Assembly (NCBI RefSeq): GCF_016808335.1
Contig: NC_053146.1
Coordinates: 41,970,470 to 42,034,469, forward strand
Direction of reading: 5' to 3'
From: Panicum virgatum
Lineage: Eukaryota; Streptophyta; Magnoliopsida; Poales; Poaceae
DNA: 64,000 nucleotides
A program made the translations under genes and the position numbers. Position 1 is the stretch's first letter. Each line of letters opens with the position of its first letter. This document shows positions 37,109 to 48,307 of the stretch, piece after piece. The notes under the pieces were generated by a model that made no database searches, was not told where the DNA came from, and was given only the letters and a program-made list of their open reading frames with translations.

Positions 37109-37691
37109 CCAAGTTCAGCTAGGCGGCGCCTAGACGGCGACTAGGCGCGACTAACCGGTAGTCGAGGGGGTTCCGCCTCGCCTATGGGGGTAGGCGGACC
37201 CCTAGGCGGGCGGAGGTCGCCGGTGAGGTCGGATGGCGGGCACGGGCGGCGTTGGACGGCGGGCGCGGGCGGCGGCGGGCTCGGACTGAGGGAGAGAGAT
37301 GCGGGAGAGGAACTGGCGGCGGGGACGCGGGCGCATGGGTGCGGCGGCGGGGACGTGGGCGCAGGGATGCGGCGGCACGAGCACTGGGATGTGGCGGCGC
37401 GGGCGCAGGGAGCGGAAGTGGCGGCGTGCGGGAGAGGATGCGGAAGAGAGATGCAAGTTGGGCCTTTAAATGGGCCTTTTCCCCATTCTTCTCATTTCAT
37501 GAGCACTGATCTTCTATTTTTTTTCTTTTGTTTTAAGTATTTGTGCATGTATTCTGCTAAAAAAAGTATTTGTACATGTATTAATCACCGCCTAGAAAAA
37601 CGCCTAGGAACGCCTAGGCGTGATTAATCCCGCTTAGGCGCTAGGCAATGGGTCAGCGTCTAGAATCCGCCTAGCGCCTAGCTGAACTTTG
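37109..37691. mobile_element. Non-autonomous hAT-type element in the LINE
   Basis: A 583-bp insert with 17-bp inverted ends differing at one base (CCAAGTTCAGCTAGGCG / CGCCTAGCTGAACTTTG). The 8-bp duplication is GCTCTTAA (37101-37108, 37692-37699). Subterminal regions are rich in CGCCTAGGCG-like palindromes, as are the ends of the larger hAT at 52918-57487. It has no transposase. Confidence 0.85.
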
Positions 37692-38357
37692 GCTCTTAAT
37701 CACCTCGAGTGCCATGAGAAGCTGAGCTTATTTTCTGAGATAATGGATTTACTCCAGGACCTCAAGTGCCTGGCCGTCGCCGCCATGTTATGGTAAAGGA
37801 TTGGCAGAGGTTGGTGTGTGTCGTGGGCTGCTTCCACATGGCTTGAACCTCCTCAGTGAAGCTTGGCGACTTTGTCCGGAAGTCCTCGAAACGGAAGGGT
37901 CGTGGAGTGCTAGGTCCGGGCTGGTTCGACAGCAACAACGGGCAATGTTCGGAGAGGGAAGTGGACAACACCTGGAGCCCATGATGGTCAAAAGCTAAGT
38001 CCCAGCTCTCATTATTAGCGAAGACCCTGTCAAGGCGGCACAAGGTCGGTCGGCGTCTCTCATTCTCGAGGTGTATTTGCGGTTCTGCAGATGTATCTCT
38101 CGTAGCTTGCAAAAGTTAAGTGCTGCCCGAAATTGCCGCATATGGCCGAGGTTGAGATTCCGGTTATTCTTGTCTCGTGTTCTATAAATGGCATATGGAT
38201 AGCCAAATAATGGCATGAAAACTTCTTCAGGATGTGTGGTAAGTGAACTACGCTCCCCACAAAGTGCACAAGTTTTGCCAATGGCTGACATTGAACTGGA
38301 TGCAAGTGCTAGTAGTACCGTGCAGTACTACGCTCTGTCACTTTATCATGCTAATTA

Positions 38358-38493
38358 TTTCCTCCGTTTTAAAATATAGATTTGATTTTTCGTGTTCATA
38401 GTTTTTATTATGCAGTAGACATACATTATTTAGATATATAGCAAATACTTTAAATTAAGAAAAAAACGATGTAGTACATTGGAACGGAGAGTG
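38358..38493. mobile_element. Degenerate Stowaway-like MITE
   Basis: Ends TTTCCTCCGTTTTAAAATAT and GGAACGGAGAGTG are mutated versions of the CTCCCTCCGT Stowaway terminus, with TA on each side. Confidence 0.55.
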
Positions 38494-38515
38494 TATCACC
38501 TGAGAAGACGTGCCC

Positions 38516-39050
38516 GCGTTTGGTTACAAATAATGTTTTTTTTTTCCGGCAAGGAATCTTACATATGCACGACGTATTAAACGTAGTTTTGCAAAAAAAA
38601 TTTAAAGATAGGTATAAATTTGCGACTTGAATCTAACGAGTCTAATTTAACCATGACTAGATACAGTGGCGAATCTAGATGTCAATGTTAGGGTGGTCCA
38701 ATGCAAACAAATTTTTTTAACTAGTTGTGAGGCTGAAAATATAGTTAATTTCTTTTTAAAAAAAAGACAAAATACAATAAATGAGTTTGTTGGGCTGGAT
38801 CTTAGGGTGGGCCGCGGCCCACCCGGTCCACCCTCTAGATACACCACTGACTAGATACATTCTACAGTACTATGCTCTAATCATCTTTTAATGGTACGGT
38901 CAAAGACCCCATTAGATACAGTACTGTTACATTACTATAGTTACGGAGATAGTTTTGTAATTAGACTTTATTTAATATCTCTAATTAGTGGTCAAAGCTG
39001 CGAAAAATTTCACCAAAATTTTTTCACATCCAAACCAAACACGAGGTTGG
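38516..39050. mobile_element. Probable MITE hosting a nested hAT MITE
   Basis: Starts CGTTTGGTTACAAATAATG and ends near CCAAACCAAACACG, with interior motifs (GAATCTAACGAGTCTAATT) shared with the TTGTTTAG family. The copy is split by a 186-bp insert at 38664-38849. Borders are approximate and no target duplication was confirmed. Confidence 0.4.
38664..38849. mobile_element. Small hAT-type MITE
   Basis: A 186-bp insert with ends CAGTGGCGAATCTAGA and TCTAGATACACCACTG, flanked by the 8-bp duplication ACTAGATA (38656-38663, 38850-38857). Confidence 0.85.
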
Positions 39051-39095
39051 TCAGTACTTGGCCCGAAACACATGCGTCCACCGCAGATGAAATGA

Positions 39096-39328
39096 GGCCC
39101 TGTTTAGTTTCCAAAAAATTTTGCATAGTACCCGTCACATCGAATCTTCGGATACATACATGGAGCATTAAATATAGTTGAAAAAATAATTAATTACACA
39201 GTCTAACTGATTAGCACGAGCTGAATCTTTTAAGCCTAATTAGTTTATAATTTAATATTATTTATTAAATAACAACGAAATATGTTACAGTAACAAAACT
39301 CAAATTTTTTCACCAACTAAACACATTC
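39096..39328. mobile_element. MITE, TTTAGTT family, TGA duplication
   Basis: Ends are GGCCCTGTTTAGTTTCC and CAACTAAACACATTC, flanked by TGA (39093-39095, 39329-39331). An inverted relative lies in the intron of the gene at 43331-45220. Confidence 0.75.
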
Positions 39329-39519
39329 TGAAGCAGCACCGGCCGGGCCAGACGGCCAGTACCCCCCGGGTCTGCCAATCGCTTGACACCTGCGCATGGG
39401 CGCATCCAATCTGATCTGATTACCAGTTATTTGATTTCGTTTTAATTTAATCCCGGCGCATCATGATCCTGAACCGTGTTGGCCGCTGCCAAACTTACTA
39501 GACGGGACGTCCCTACGTA

Positions 39520-39729
39520 CTCCATCTATAAAAAAATACATATATATAACTCTTGCTTCTAGATAAGTTAAAAATTAATAACATTTCTAAATTATATAAT
39601 TAATAAAAAATACTATATAATTAATCTAATAATAATTATTATATATAAATATAATTATGTATATTCAGTTAAATTTGAAATTATTTGACTTGCTAACAAC
39701 GAGAGTTGCGTTATTTTGGACGAAGAGGG
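39520..39729. mobile_element. Stowaway-type MITE
   Basis: A 210-bp AT-rich insert starting CTCCATCTATAAAAAAATAC and ending TTTTGGACGAAGAGGG, flanked by TA. Confidence 0.7.
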
Positions 39730-39972
39730 TACACCGCGGCTGCTCAGGTCAGGTGCGAGAGACCAGAGATGGGGGACGTGTCTGGCGTGGCGCGACACCG
39801 CGCGGCACAAGCCGGAGATTGGGCGCGTGAGGTGTCGGGCCTCTGACGCAGGACTCTCCCCCCTGACTCCACAGGGACGCAACAAGTGGCGGTCGGGGAC
39901 CCACAATATAATGACCCAAGACTTTCTCTGGCATCCGAGTGTGATTCTTATGCACACGTTCGAAGATTCTAG

Positions 39973-40729
39973 GGGCATGATTGGATGTCTGAATCCGGCC
40001 TAGCCAGGCTCGTCGAATGCAACTTTGCTGTGATTGGATGCGTGCACCAGCTACTGGGCCTGGCCCTCGAGATGCAAATCGCGCCCCTCAGCCTGGCCCA
40101 CGGAGTCACGGGATACGGGGATTTCGAGCGTTTCTGGCGAGCCAGGCTCCTGCGGTGCACGATGAGGTGCGAGCTGGGCTGAAAACTACTGGAAAGCACT
40201 GCCATGCAGGTAACCAATCAGATGCTCCGCGAATCCATGCTGTGTACATGCGTGCAACCAATCAAGAGAATACTGCATGCTCGCAGCATGGCCGAGAGCG
40301 GCCTGGCTCACTAGGGGTCCGATTGGTTGTCTTCCCACGCGAGCCAGGCTCGCATCACGGAGCCAGGCTCCACTGAGCTAGGTCCTGCGCATGCAAATGC
40401 CCGCTGTTTTGGTTGCCTGTGCGCATGTAGCATGGCTGAGCATGAAGTTGATTGGTTGCCTGGGTGTATGAGCTGTTCTTGCATCGGTGCTCTCTGCGCG
40501 CAGCTCCCACTCGCACGCGCCCGGCCAAGCTCCCGAGAAACGCTCGATCTGACCTTCTCCAGCGAGCCTGGCTCGATGGCCTCCGCTGCATCTATAGGGC
40601 CAAGCTCTACCCCTTGACCAGATATCCAAACATAAGGACCCTGCATCCCGGGAGCCTGGTTCCCTCATATGCAGGGAACCAATCAGGCCCTAGTACGAGC
40701 CAGGTTCCTCCGAGCAACCAATCAGGCCC
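39973..40729. mobile_element. PIF/Harbinger-type MITE copy A, interrupted by copy B
   Basis: Starts GGGCATGATTGGATG and ends AACCAATCAGGCCC, with TAG on both sides (39970-39972, 40730-40732). Removing nested copy B and one TAG leaves 378 bp, matching the family length. The interior is rich in GAGCCAGGCTC-like palindromes. Confidence 0.82.
40315..40690. mobile_element. PIF/Harbinger-type MITE copy B, nested in copy A
   Basis: A 376-bp element, GGGTCCGATTGGTTG...AACCAATCAGGCCC, flanked by TAG (40312-40314, 40691-40693). It lies in copy A, 36 bp of which follow the second TAG. Confidence 0.85.
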
Positions 40730-40768
40730 TAGATGGCGTCAATGGAGAGATCAGCCTAAAGAATCTTT

Positions 40769-41154
40769 GGGCCTGATTGGTTGTCTTCTCCCACCGGCCT
40801 GGCTCGCATTAGAGATCCAGGCCCTCCGTGGCCTGGCTGGGAGCATGCATCAGCATTGTGTTTGGATGCATGTGTCAGTAGAGCCAGGCTACACAGAGAA
40901 GATGATTGGTTACCCTGATGAGTGAAGAACACATGCACGCCAACAACTATGGAAGTCCATCCACACACTCGACGCGCATCACGGCAGCCAGGCTCCGGAG
41001 AAACGGCCGAATTTTTCGTATCTCCGGAGCCTGGCCCGCGCGCTCGGATTGCATGCCGCCAGCCAGGCTGCAGACCCCAACCAGGCATCCAATCAGGGGA
41101 CCCTTGCACCCCACGGGCCTGGCCAAGGCTCCATCCGGGCAACCAATCAGGCCC
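40769..41154. mobile_element. PIF/Harbinger-type MITE copy C
   Basis: A 386-bp element with the near-perfect inverted ends GGGCCTGATTGGTTG and CAACCAATCAGGCCC, flanked by TTT (40766-40768, 41155-41157). It lies 36 bp beyond the target duplication of copy A. Confidence 0.83.
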
Positions 41155-41157
41155 TTT

Positions 41158-42579
41158 GTGTCCAAAGAAAGCGTGGCTTAGCTTGAGCTTTAACGCAGCG
41201 TAAATGGATTAGGGAGGAGCTTACGGGTGCTGGTTTGAAGCAATTACTTCCTCATTGGGAAACAAATCGTGAAATGTATTTACAAAAAAGTTGATTTTCA
41301 ATATTTAAAAGTGTATAATGGCATACAGCTTCGTAATTCTGAACCCAAAGAGCATAAAGCACTGAGTAAACAAAGAGCTCAATAACGTGTACTCCTGTTA
41401 AGAACTTTGCTTTGTGAATCATACAACCTGCATCATCGTTGAACCCGTCCTCATTTACTACACCACCTCACCTCGTGTAATAAGAACGACAAAGTGACCA
41501 AGTAAGGTTCAGCGAAGATGCAGATTGTATAATAGCATAAGTTGATAAGTATATAAGCCAAATCAGTATACAATCTTCCTACTGTTAGAAACTATAATAG
41601 GATACACGGAGCCAAATGTTCCGCTGCCCGGCCGGATTAGCAACTCCCAGGCCCAGGGCCTGCATGTAGGGGCGAGCTAGGTTGAGATTTCTTCCCCTTG
41701 GACGGAATTGGACGGCAACACTATGAAAAGGTGCAATCAGCTCTAAGGGAGATTGTATGTGTCCAGTAAATTTTTATTTGCGTGCCTCCCACCATTTTCG
41801 CTGGCCTTATCCTTAGATGGAGGATGATAATAGAACCACGTAGTTACAAAAGAGGTGATGTGATCAGGTGAAGGTGCAATGGCTAGTGGGCGAGTATGTT
41901 ATTCAATGACGGTTTTAATTAGGTGATGGGTGATCATTTTATCAGCTGGCATCATGGTTTATCTTTTGATGAAGTGTAAGGTGTATATCTTCTTTGTTAC
42001 TACTCTTTCCAAATTGTATCGCCTCTTTATTTTCCCAGTTGAAAACCTTGTAGTGTTTTTGGGTGCTCAAGGCCCTTCAATGCAACTCAGGTGGAGATTC
42101 CCCATGCCCCATTGACCTAAAAAAAAAGGTATACTCGTAAGCAGCCAGGAAGGTCTGACCAGATCTCCTCCGTGTTTTTACAAACGTGATGCACACACGT
42201 AAACACCACCACCACTCCAAACTGGTTTTTACTGGTATAATAACTACAGTAATCCCAGGTCCCTGCACGCAATACATTCACCGAACTTTCCCCAGCCCAG
42301 CTGATCGCGACATGAAACCCATCCCGATGACCAGATGCATTCGCGTGACGGCACCCACATGGCCGCGAAACCGGACCAGACACGATTCGCGGCTGCGAAA
42401 CAAAAAAATGCCCAGCGACAAGTGTCCCCGGAGCTCACGAAAGCGACACGTCAGCGCGCTCGCGGCGAGGACGATCGGTCTGGGTGGGGCCCCGGCGGCG
42501 CGGACGGTCTGGATCCCTCGCGCAGTCTGACGGAGTCACGCCACCACGATCTCGGCCGTCCGCGGAGGGGGCGGAGCGG
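41158..42579. other. Intergenic region upstream of the 43331 gene
   Basis: No coding frame is convincing. The last 250 bases become GC-rich and probably hold the promoter of the plus-strand gene that follows. Confidence 0.4.
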
Positions 42580-42587
42580 TTATTTAT
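42580..42587 (+). promoter_or_regulatory. Possible TATA-like box of the 43331 gene
   Basis: TTATTTAT sits in GC-rich DNA about 750 bp upstream of the start codon. A leader of about 720 bp, perhaps with an intron, would follow. Inferred from position and composition only. Confidence 0.35.
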
Positions 42588-43330
42588 CCGGGCGTGCGGC
42601 CACGGAGCTCTCCCCCCTCTAATCTGACCCCGTCGATTTGGGTGGTTGCGTTGCTTGGAGTTGGAGGTGGAGTGGGCGGCCGCGTGCGTGCGTGCGAGAG
42701 GAGGAGGGTCCGAGCGGGGAGGGCATGGAGGAGAGCGATTAGCTGTTCACGAGTCGGGAGGAGGGGTAGTTCTCATCTTACGAGCGGAGAGGCCTCGAAT
42801 TTGAGCAGGCAAGGTTGGTTTTGGTGAATTTCGGGGGCTGCAAGTTGTTATCCTCGTGGATTTTGTGTTTCGGGTGTTCAATTTTGGTCGGGGTTTTTAA
42901 GCAGGAGCCAATTTGTGTAGATTTTTGTTTTTGTTTGTGTGTTGGGAGCAATGATTTTGGTTGGATTCCCTGTTCGCCACATGAAGATTTGATACGAGCC
43001 GATTACAGAATTTTGCCCAAAAAGAACCATTTTTTTGGTTGTGCTATTCATCAATCCAGTGGACTTGAACTCTGAAGGAAGTAACTTTCCCAATTGGGCC
43101 CGGATTTTTGTTATTGGCTTCAAAAGAAGTGATTTTCCTTCTTAACCTTGGATTTACTCGTGTAAAAAAATCGGGTTTTTATCTGAGATACTATTTGTTG
43201 ATTTAGGTTTTCGGCCTGGCAGATCCAAGAGAACGCCGAATTTTGGTTGATTTCGCCGCGATTTTTGGTCTGATCGGGAGGCCCCCGAGCCTGTTTTTTC
43301 GCGTGAAGCAAGTATTTTTCTTTTTGCGCC

Positions 43331-45220
43331 ATGTCCATGGCGTTGAGCCGCTTCACGCAATGGCTGTGGCCGGGGGGCGCCGCCGCCCGGGTGGCCACCC
43401 ACGAGCTCCCGGGCACGGCGCTCACAAGCTCCTCCTTCCCGGACTTCCCCTCCGGGTTCCGGGAGCCCGACACCGTCACGTTCTACACCGCCGGCCGCCG
43501 CACGCGGCCAAGGAGGGCCCGGAACCGGCGCCGCAGCCGCGGGGAGCCTAGGGTCGACAGGGAGTACGACATGGTCATCGTGCCGTCCGACGGCGGCGGG
43601 TGCCTGTCTGGGTCGGACTCTGACGACTCCGACTGGTCCATCGGCTGGCTCGAGCCCCAGGCGCCGGAGCTGCAGACGGACGGCGACCCCGAGAACTGCT
43701 TCGCCGTCCTCGTGCCGTGCTACCGCCATGGCCGCCCAGAGCAGCCTGAGAGGCGCGAGGGCAGGTTTCTTGGCGCCGGAGCCCTGGCCGACGGTGGCCT
43801 CTCTGGTGAGCATGCTGATCTGATATGCGAATTCGATGTGCTTTCTTCAAAGCTCACAAGTGGCCATGCTATTTTAGTTATATTTATGAAAGGATTTAGT
43901 CGTGCTATTTTAGTTATGTGAATTCAATTTAATTGCTTATGTTTGTGGAAAGATTCAGTTCTGTTGTTGTTTCGGATTGGGAGGAAATCATATACTAGCA
44001 ACAGCACGCATACGGTCTGCTGTAGAATTAGGAAAGAATCTTGTGAGCTGGCTGATTCTTGTGTGCTAGTACTTAAGTACTCTGAATAGTTCAGTCTTCT
44101 GTTTCACAAGCTGACATAAACTTCCTGGATTCGGCACTTTTCAGTTACAAATTCTTGTTTTGGCAATAATTTCAGTTTGTTAAGCTGACATAACATAAAG
44201 TAATAGGATAAGGAGCTAATGTCTTTAGCAGGTAGATTGGCTTTCTTTCCCCCTTTTCTGATAGAAATTTGTGGTCAGATGCTAATAGGCAGCTAGAGTT
44301 ATTCCCCCAATGATTGCTTTGTATGTGAATATGTAGTGTTCTTCTTTGATTATTTGGTTCAGTAATGAGCTGCACGGAGTAGTTCTACCGCATTTGTGGG
44401 AGTAGATTGGCCTACTAGTCATATGCCATTTTCATGATTTGTGTGCTATTGATTCATAGGTTAGGTGGCTTACTTTGTACTATTGTCTTGCAATATAGTT
44501 TTAGTTTGTTTATAAAGTTCATCTTGTACTCAACAGTTTGGTACACTAAGACTTGTCGTTTACCTTTGGTTTTAAAAGTTAATAATCCATGTCCTTTTAG
44601 TTAGAGTACCTCAGGGGGTGTTTAGTTGGTGAAAAAGTTTGGGTTTGGGGTACTGTAGCACATTTTGTTGTTATTTGGTAATTAATGTCAAATTATAAAT
44701 TAATTAGGCTTAGAAGATTCATCTCGTTCTAATCAGTTAAATTGTGTGTAATTAGTTATTTTTTAAAGTGTATTTAATGCATCGTGCATGTGTCCGAAGA
44801 TTTGATGTGATGGGTAGTGTAGAAAATTTTTTGGGAACTACACCCCCGTTCAATCTGATTGATATCATTCAGTTGTTCCATCTTCTTGTACTATGTACCT
44901 CAGTCCTACAGTTCAGTGGGATCATTTTCCCCCTTCCTGTTCAATCTGATTGATATCATTCAGTTGCCTTCTCAAGCTTTCTTAATTTGCATGCCACTGA
45001 ATTGGATTGTGAAAAGGGGTTTTTCATCATAACAGAAATAATCACATTTAGAATTTAATGCTTTCAAAATAATCACATTTTTGTCCTTCAGTTCAGAATA
45101 TTGATCAGAGAGCATTGCTAAGCCTAACATGACTGGTGTATGTTCTAATATTCTTCTTTACTTGATTTTGCAGATGGGAAGAATTTTGTAGAGCAGTGGC
45201 TTTCTTCTCTCCAGAACTGA
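43331..45220 (+). CDS. Plant protein of unknown function (two exons, 173 residues)
   Basis: Exon 1 (43331-43805) and exon 2 (45174-45220) join as G|AT across a GTGAGC donor and a TTTTGCAG acceptor, giving a clean stop at 45218. An alternative start lies two codons downstream. The protein opens MALSRFTQWLWPGG and has an Arg-rich basic stretch at about residues 56-72 that could act as a nuclear-localisation signal. An acidic/serine tract with SDSDDSDWSIGWLEP follows at about 94-112. The end is FVEQWLSSLQN, encoded almost wholly by exon 2. No transmembrane segment or enzymatic motif is visible. Coding bias (strong GC3), correct splicing and the intact frame indicate a real host gene; I recall similar sequences in plants but cannot name a function. 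Confidence 0.82.
44614..44847. mobile_element. MITE in the intron of the 43331 gene
   Basis: Begins GGGGGTGTTTAGTTGGTG and ends AACTACACCCCC. Its interior (AATTAATTAGGCTTAGAAGA, GATTTGATGTGATGGG) is the complement of the element at 39096-39328. No clear target duplication remains. Confidence 0.65.
44848..44966. repeat. 28-bp direct repeat in the intron
   Basis: GTTCAATCTGATTGATATCA (plus eight more matching bases) occurs at 44848-44875 and 44939-44966, 91 bp apart, right beside the MITE end. Confidence 0.85.
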
Positions 45221-46137
45221 TAACTCAGGCTTCCCCTAGCTACGCTGTAAATACTAAATAGTATTGCTCCGTTTTGTACTACTATGTTTGTCCTAGACGC
45301 AGGATGTATCGATGAAGGAAGACATGAAAAACCTAAAAAAAGAAGCATAAACCGAAAAGAAAAACAATGAGCAGTGGGATTCTGAAGCAGCACTGAATGG
45401 GTATGTCCTTCCTGAGGTTCCAAGGCTATTCTACTCTTGCAATGCAAGGCGAATGCTGAACAAGACAAGCTGTGCGTCATTGAAAAAAGATTTTGCCATG
45501 TCTGATATGTGCTGAGTGCTAACATTTGATTGATAACATGTAGAGATGAACGCTATTCCATTGTTAGTTTTTCCCACTTGCTTGTGGACCTCGAATTCTA
45601 CTGTATGTAGATAGTGTTCTTGCAGTGTATATAGTCTGCGCAAACTGCAGTTGCGCTATTCTTCAGTGTGTGGTGCGTGTGCGTGCTATTCTTGTGCATT
45701 GGAACTGAATGCTTATGAATGAATCAATCTGCTGTATATAAATTTTGTGAGAATGTAAATTTTGGTTTCTCGTGAGTGTTTGTCGGCCTGTCAAGTGAGA
45801 TGTCAGTGTATTATCGAATCATTTTATAAGTGAAGGATGAAGGATGCGAATGCGTGACTTGAATTTGGAAAGGATGGGTTGAGACCATTCCAAATTGCCA
45901 AGGCAGGGAGAATCTCCTTGGACTGAACTGAAGCAGAAACAAGGCCTGGCTTGATCCAAGCTTTGTGGCTTATGATCATGAATCCATCATATCCTAAAGT
46001 CAATGGTAATTAGTTTTTCAAGAGTAGACCAAATTAAAACAAGATGCGACAACATTATCAGTGGGACTATTTAATGGCCTCATAGTAAGCTGTCATCGAT
46101 TTCAATCTCTGTTCTTCTGGGGGCTCTCTACTACGGG
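45221..46137. other. 3' UTR of the 43331 gene and intergenic DNA
   Basis: The first several hundred bases are probable 3' untranslated sequence; I see no unambiguous polyadenylation signal. No other gene is evident. Confidence 0.45.
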
Positions 46138-46822
46138 TAAGGATGGAAACAGATCGGATTCGCATGGAATCGGATTTGGATAGCACCTTTTATCATATTT
46201 TAAATCGAATACGAATACAAATTCGAATATTATCGGATACAAATACAAAACAAATGCCTCGGATTCGGATTCTAATTCGGATATTGACTTACTATATGAG
46301 CTAACATTTAGCTATTTTCTTTAGTAATAGTTTTAGGTTATAAAACCGTTATACACGTAAAAACTAAAGTATAATAATATTACAATAAATATAGCTAGTT
46401 AAAAATATTTTATTTATCAATAAATATGTTAATAAATAAATACATATAAATAAAATTAGAAAAAAATTATATTGCAATAAACATATAAACAATTTTTATT
46501 ATATATAAATAAAAAAATATAGAGGTAATTTGAAGATAAAATAAGAATACATAAAAGTAAATTTAATAAAATAATAATAATATGGGTGATGAGAAATAAA
46601 TATAATATTTAAATAGTTTTGAATGAGACGGATACGGATAGTGTCGGATATTATCGAATACGGATGTGAAATCGGATAGAGAAAATCAATGAAAATTGGA
46701 TTCGAATGTATCCACTTTACTACCACATTTAATTCGAATACAGATACGGATATCCATATTGATGTTTAAGCGGATACGGATATCGAATAATTCGGATATC
46801 TAGTATCCGTTTCTCATCCTTA
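46138..46822. mobile_element. hAT-type MITE, 685 bp
   Basis: Ends TAAGGATGGAAACAGAT and ATCCGTTTCTCATCCTTA, flanked by the 8-bp duplication ACTACGGG (46130-46137, 46823-46830). The subterminal regions are full of GGATACGGATA and TTCGAAT motifs; the centre is AT-rich. Confidence 0.85.
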
Positions 46823-46830
46823 ACTACGGG

Positions 46831-47522
46831 GAAGGGGAGCGCTACTAGGGTAGCACGCGGACTGGCAGCAGTCAGCGGGCAGGCCTACGGGCGCAACTCC
46901 TGAGAAAACATATAAAAGAAAATTTGAAGTAAATGAATTTGTAATTTTCAATTAAATTTTCAGATCAAATTTGGATTGCACATTAAATTTTTTCATGAAA
47001 TCTTCAAAATAAGGTTCCTATTGACTATATTTAAATAACTTTTAAGGTTTAACATTTTTTTCTTGAAAGGGAACAATTGTTCTAGCTCTAAAATAAAATT
47101 GTTCCATCTTTAAACTTTTTGGAGTGTAGTCAAGTGTAGCCTTATTTTGAAGATCTCGTCACTGAAAATATAATAATATGATCATAATTTAATTTGGATA
47201 GTTAATTTGATAACTATGGATTTTTTTTCATTTGAATCTTTCTTTACACTGAAGAACGGAACCCCATGCACCATATGAGCAGTTGGGCTAACGAATCATG
47301 GGCTGGAAGCAGCGAAAGAAAAAAGAAAGACAAAGCCCGAAGAGGGAGAGAAGCTTCTCTAGGTCGTGCGTACGACCTGGACTATTTCCAGGGAAGGCCC
47401 AAAATTCATCATTTGTTATCATTTTGTTTCCTTGTATGTAAACGCAGAACTCTCGATGTTTGAGTATCATTTCTCGGCGGCCCGTTTCTTAACGAAAAAG
47501 ATGTTGAACAGTATCGGATATA
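46831..47522. other. Intergenic sequence, no gene recognised
   Basis: AT-rich, with no supported coding frame or TE border. Confidence 0.4.
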
Positions 47523-47754
47523 CTCCCTCTGTCCTTTTAAGTCTCGCCGTCGGTGTGCGTAACACAAATTTGACTCGATTTGTAGAAAAAACCGTGCAAT
47601 ATTTGTATCTCCAAATAAAATTGGTAAAAAACTAAATTAAAAGATCAATCTAATGATATTAATTATGTATCATAAATATTAATATTTTTATATAAAATTA
47701 ATCAAAGTTATTTCTCGAAAAACGAAAATGACAGTTATTTAGGAATGGAGGGAG
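47523..47754. mobile_element. Stowaway MITE
   Basis: A 232-bp insert starting CTCCCTCTGTCCTTTTAAGT and ending GGAATGGAGGGAG, with TA target sites on both sides. The terminus is the canonical Stowaway one. Confidence 0.88.
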
Positions 47755-47756
47755 TA

Positions 47757-48134
47757 GTGTTTAGAAACCTCTAAAAATTCTAGGTGGCATTGCATGCGTG
47801 TTGCAATGTACGTACTCTCAGGGGTTCAAGATTGGGCTGTAGTGGTCCCACTTGAGGCCCCAGTCCTCGGTGTCTGTTAGAACAGTATCGGATATAGCGA
47901 TGAGAAACCCCTAAATAAAGGATATAGCGATTAGAATCTGTTAAAAAATTAGGGTTCTTCGTGCGGGATTTCTACACACACTGTGGGTGTTGAAAAAGTT
48001 TGATAGTTTCTCTGGATTTTTTAGAGATATTTGAGTTCTAGTTCGTAGATGGTTCATTTTTATGTGTTAGTCTTTTCCAAATTTAGGTAACGTGCCTGCG
48101 ATCAAGTCAGGTCAGGTCAGGTCATAGGGTCAGC
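47757..48134. other. Intergenic sequence with a short CAGGT array
   Basis: No gene seen. Near 48107 the unit AGGTC is repeated about four times in a row. Confidence 0.4.
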
Positions 48135-48307
48135 TTCAGTGGTACATGACGTGCTTGTTACAAAGTATGCACATAAGCTCACCCTATGAATAGACGTATA
48201 CAGTCCTACCCTATGAGCATCTCCGAGACTTTACCAAAGATCTTGAGATTAACAAAGTCATTACGAAGGTTGTCTCTGTGTTAACAAGCACGTCATGTAC
48301 CACTGAA
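48135..48307. repeat. Fold-back repeat with perfect 26-bp arms
   Basis: TTCAGTGGTACATGACGTGC (start of arm 1, 48135-48160) reappears as its exact complement at 48282-48307. The spacer (CCCTATGAATAGACG... CCTATGAGCATCTCCGAGACT) resembles a dispersed sequence common in grass genomes, possibly SINE-derived. The family is not identified. Confidence 0.75.

Larger units (their letters stand above)
32969..38300 (-). pseudogene. L1-type LINE, 5'-truncated and interrupted
   Basis: Read on the minus strand: an endonuclease C-terminal part (about 38200-37760) with CRLDRVFANNESWDLAF and LSEHCPLLL; RT N-terminal motifs (36869-36033) with NKAPGPDGFIGAFFRSCW, SQSAFIKG and KLDIQKAFDSVRW; the catalytic YADD at 34604-34593; then a zf-RVT-type C-terminal region (34346-33129). 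A T-run at 32969 corresponds to the 3' A-tail. The N-terminal half of the endonuclease and ORF1 are missing. Frameshifts, a stop, a 1374-bp solo LTR and a 583-bp hAT insert make it dead. Confidence 0.88.

Noticed and set aside
37184..37627. 147-codon Gly-rich plus-strand frame
   Set aside because: Lies entirely inside the 583-bp hAT-type element and is composed of its GC-rich repeats.
40017..41203. Several 90-150 codon frames on both strands
   Set aside because: All fall within the three PIF/Harbinger-type MITE copies; palindromic, GC-rich repeats leave frames open by chance.
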